This document shows positions 62,098 to 64,000 of a DNA stretch of 64,000 bases, one piece after another. Within the stretch, counting starts at the first letter, position 1. The number at the start of each line of letters is the position of its first letter. This DNA is from Candidatus Nanosynbacter sp. TM7-074 (GTDB taxonomy: Bacteria; Patescibacteriota; Saccharimonadia; Saccharimonadales; Saccharimonadaceae), in contig NZ_CP158487.1 in NCBI RefSeq assembly GCF_041006295.1, positions 558,001-622,000 of the forward strand, read 5' to 3'. The notes under the pieces were generated by a model that was not told the DNA's origin, ran no database searches, and saw only the letters and a program-made list of their open reading frames with translations. The position numbers and the translations under genes are program-made.

Positions 62098-62934
62098 TCA
62101 AACTCTGTCTATTATAACATCTCTCATTGTCAATTTCATCATAATACCACCGCCAATTTGCCAACACGAACCAGGTTTTCCGGTTTTTATGGCAATTAAT
62201 GTTCGCTCCAACTGAGAACCCAGTAACGAAACATCGTAATGTCGTAAAATATGACAGTAGATTAATTCTTGTGCGACATTATCATCAATCATGGTCAAAA
62301 AATATCGACTATTTACAGCCTCATCAAACCCCTCTAGCTCCTGCTCAATCTCTATTCTCAATTTTCTCTGCTGTCGCCAAACCTCATACACGCCAGCCTT
62401 TTGATATTCATCAAGTTCACAATTTATCCGACGCCTAAATCTATTCCTTTGATATGCATCGCTTTGATTTGTTTCATCTTCACACCATTCCAGCTTTTGG
62501 CGAATTGCATATTCATAAATTCTCTGCTTTGTCCATCCGCTCATTGGCCTAGCAATCTCGCTATCACTCATACCAGCCAGTCCACGCCACCTGGAGCCAC
62601 GAGCCAAATTCATAGCCACAGTCTCAATAATATCTTCTCGATGATGCGCCGTCACTATCATCCCATCAAAATCCGCCGCCACGCCACGCAAAAATTCATA
62701 ACGCCTTTGTCGCGCCAATTCTTCGCTAGCGCCAGAGCCCAACTTCTCACGCCGACAAACAAATTGAATCTTATATTTGTCAGCTAAAGCCTCAACAAAC
62801 CTAGCATCACTTGCCGAATCCTCACGAATACCATGATCAAAATGAGCGACCACCAGATCTTTTTCTGTCCGTGACATTAAATCCAGTAATACTACCGAAT
62901 CAATCCCACCACTGACTGCGACAATATATCTCAC
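62098..62934 (-). CDS. tilS: tRNA(Ile)-lysidine synthetase TilS, core form
   Basis: 278 residues with PP-loop AVSGGIDSVVLLDLM, AHFDHGIREDS, TAHHREDIIET and ARPMSGWTKQRIYEY. It makes lysidine in the CAU anticodon of tRNA-Ile2. It lacks the long C-terminal domains of E. coli TilS, like the short forms in many bacteria. The start is GTG, with GATAAT (62941-62946, minus strand) ending six bases upstream. Confidence 0.94.
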   Translation of the reverse strand: MRYIVAVSGGIDSVVLLDLMSRTEKDLVVAHFDHGIREDSASDARFVEALADKYKIQFVCRREKLGSGASEELARQRRYEFLRGVAADFDGMIVTAHHREDIIETVAMNLARGSRWRGLAGMSDSEIARPMSGWTKQRIYEYAIRQKLEWCEDETNQSDAYQRNRFRRRINCELDEYQKAGVYEVWRQQRKLRIEIEQELEGFDEAVNSRYFLTMIDDNVAQELIYCHILRHYDVSLLGSQLERTLIAIKTGKPGSCWQIGGGIMMKLTMRDVIIDRV

Positions 62935-63015
62935 CCATCTATTATCTCATAAAATACTTATACCCAAAAACGTATTTGGCAAAATCTGTACTATCTGTTA
63001 CAATCAATGAGTCGT

Positions 63016-63092
63016 GGCACCGTAGCTCAGCTGGTTAGAGCGCAGGACTCATAAGCCTGAGGTCGGTGGTTCGGGTCCACCCGGTGCTACCA
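63016..63092 (+). tRNA. tRNA-Met (CAT), probably elongator
   Basis: Acceptor GGCACCG/CGGTGCT with G1-U72, anticodon loop CTCATAA, A73, encoded CCA. Overall sequence resembles elongator tRNA-Met; it has no initiator-type mismatch with three G-C pairs below the loop. A tRNA-Ile2 reading by TilS cannot be fully excluded from the CAT anticodon alone. Confidence 0.88.
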
Positions 63093-63105
63093 GATATTAT
63101 TTATT

Positions 63106-63131
63106 TTCCTCGTCAACTGGCGAGGAATTTT
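63106..63131 (+). terminator. tRNA-Met terminator
   Basis: Stem TTCCTCG/CGAGGAA (63106-63112/63121-63127), eight-base loop, then TTTTAT. Confidence 0.75.
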
Positions 63132-63137
63132 ATATGA

Positions 63138-63302
63138 CTAGATTAACTCTAATTCATCAGATTGGACGCCATCTAGGGCAGCCAACTGTCGCGACACAAA
63201 ACTATCCAGCTCCCACGAATTGCGCTGTCGATCCCAAGTTGCCAATTCCTTTTTTCGAGTTACCTCTAAAAATTCAGACAATTCGCTGATATTTATTTCC
63301 AT
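63138..63302 (-). CDS. Small protein, 54 aa
   Basis: An open frame MEINISELSEFLEVTRKKEL continuing through ATWDRQRNSWELDSFV to a TAG at 63138. Acidic, probably helical, no membrane segment. AAAGGA about eight bases before the ATG supports translation. It occupies the otherwise empty 63093-63443 gap. No family is recognised. Confidence 0.55.
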   Translation of the reverse strand: MEINISELSEFLEVTRKKELATWDRQRNSWELDSFVSRQLAALDGVQSDELELI

Positions 63303-63443
63303 GATGTTTTTCCTTTTTGTGTTAATTATTTAACTGTCCTTATACTATCATAAATTTGACAAAAAAGCAATACCTTTTTAGCCTATTATTTACCTTTTTA
63401 TTCCGCTTGTGCTACACTAGTGGGGAAGGATTTATACACAAAC

Positions 63444-64000
63444 ATGACCCCCGTAACAATCTCATCGCTAGCCATCATAGTTTTTACGGCAATTATCCAC
63501 GCCAGCTTTCAACTAAGTGTCAGTGTATTAACATTACTAAGCGGTCATTCAATTGGCAAAAAAACCGCTCAACGAAAAATCTTTCGCATGAGTAATAGTT
63601 TTGTGATTGGCGTATTAACCACCACTCTACTACTAATTAGCTCCGTTTCTTACTTTTTGTCTCTGTTAATCCATCATGTCACCAGTACCGAGCAGCTCGT
63701 TGCTGCAATTGTTTCTGGGATGATGTTTGGATTAGGTATCGCCATCTGGGCATTTTATTATCGCCGCCAGCCTGGCACCTCATTATGGATTCCGCGCGGT
63801 TTTGCTGATTATCTAAATAAACGCACCAAAAAGACTAAAAACTCTGTTGAAAGTTTTGCCCTAGGCCTAACCAGTGTAATTGCGGAAATTATCTTCATCA
63901 TTGCACCAATTGTTACTGCTAGTCTAGCCATAATCACCCTACCAAACCCATTACTACAAGTTGCTGGCGTCGTCACTTATATCATCATATCAATACTACC
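63444..64000 (+). CDS. Multi-pass membrane protein, 3' end beyond the window
   Basis: An open frame of at least 185 codons from ATG at 63444 (MTPVTISSLAIIVFTAIIHA) to the window edge with no stop. About five hydrophobic helices alternate with basic loops (SGHSIGKKTAQRK, YYRRQPG, NKRTKKTKN). TACACT lies about 30 bases upstream. The helix and loop pattern is that of an integral membrane protein, but I do not recognise the family. Confidence 0.72.
   Translation, partial: MTPVTISSLAIIVFTAIIHASFQLSVSVLTLLSGHSIGKKTAQRKIFRMSNSFVIGVLTTTLLLISSVSYFLSLLIHHVTSTEQLVAAIVSGMMFGLGIAIWAFYYRRQPGTSLWIPRGFADYLNKRTKKTKNSVESFALGLTSVIAEIIFIIAPIVTASLAIITLPNPLLQVAGVVTYIIISIL

Noticed and set aside
1-64000. UGA recoded as glycine, as in Gracilibacteria/SR1
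   Set aside because: TGA is used as a real stop in many ATGA overlaps (tsaE/tsaB, gmk/LssY-C, the gene at 14315 and its neighbour), and conserved proteins end there at normal lengths.
1-64000. CRISPR array, rRNA, tmRNA, RNase P RNA or SRP RNA
   Set aside because: No regularly spaced repeats and no recognisable conserved RNA core were seen; the only longer gaps are accounted for by tRNAs, terminators and small genes.

Overview
The window looks like a chromosomal segment of a host-dependent candidate-phyla-radiation bacterium, most probably Saccharibacteria (TM7). This is judged from gene content, not from a database search. Genes are dense and often overlap by 1-4 bases. The code is standard: TGA ends many genes in ATGA overlaps, which argues against the UGA-recoding Gracilibacteria/SR1. 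The segment carries a PilB/C/M/N/O type IV pilus, ComEC, MurA/MurB/MurT-GatD/MurJ for peptidoglycan, an NAD salvage island and almost no other biosynthesis. All nine tRNA genes found encode their CCA end.

Layout. 1-1020: the start of a leftward gene (probably folD) and four tRNA genes. 1050-5700: a divergent alpha-glucan phosphorylase, a MurA with an N-terminal XRE DNA-binding domain, and glyA. 5760-9770: a pilin and a leftward minor-pilin operon ending in a pilus protein with seven RCC1-like repeats. 9800-18360: murB, tRNAs, a TPR protein, a membrane-bound Clp-type AAA+ ATPase with a small membrane partner, murT-gatD, a GT39-like glycosyltransferase and tRNA-Pro. 18450-24100: a CPBP-family protein and the NAD island nadE-nrtR-pncA-pncB-(Nudix+kinase fusion). 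24090-27730: gpmA, a Nudix hydrolase, rny, tsaB, tsaE. 27790-33950: pilB-pilC-pilM-pilN-pilO, a small membrane protein and a PRC-barrel protein. 33950-42120: recX, a 2H phosphoesterase, recA, a pseudopilin, a PH-domain protein, ruvB, ruvA, ruvC and a large lamin-tail surface protein. 42200-48480: yebC, comEC, tRNA-Lys, a frameshifted DUF192 gene, rimK-rimB and a DUF1704 metallopeptidase gene broken by three in-frame stops. 48500-53020: the HrcA/CIRCE heat-shock group. 53000-62940: an LssY-C protein, gmk, lepA split into two genes around a roughly 1.5 kb insertion, murJ, ftsH, tilS. 62950-64000: tRNA-Met, a 54-residue gene and a truncated membrane protein.

Regulation. Many genes have a TATAAT-like box ending only 6-8 bases before the start codon and no Shine-Dalgarno sequence, the layout expected of leaderless mRNAs. 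Genes inside operons usually have good Shine-Dalgarno sequences or stop/start overlaps. Four CIRCE operators mark the HrcA regulon.

Most unusual points: lepA is split exactly at its domain II/III linker between two 10-base direct repeats; the DUF1704 gene keeps a single frame through one TGA, one TAG and one TAA; MurA is fused to a DNA-binding domain next to a 7-bp inverted repeat; an RCC1-like propeller is mounted on a minor pilin; and a Nudix-kinase fusion closes the NAD salvage operon.
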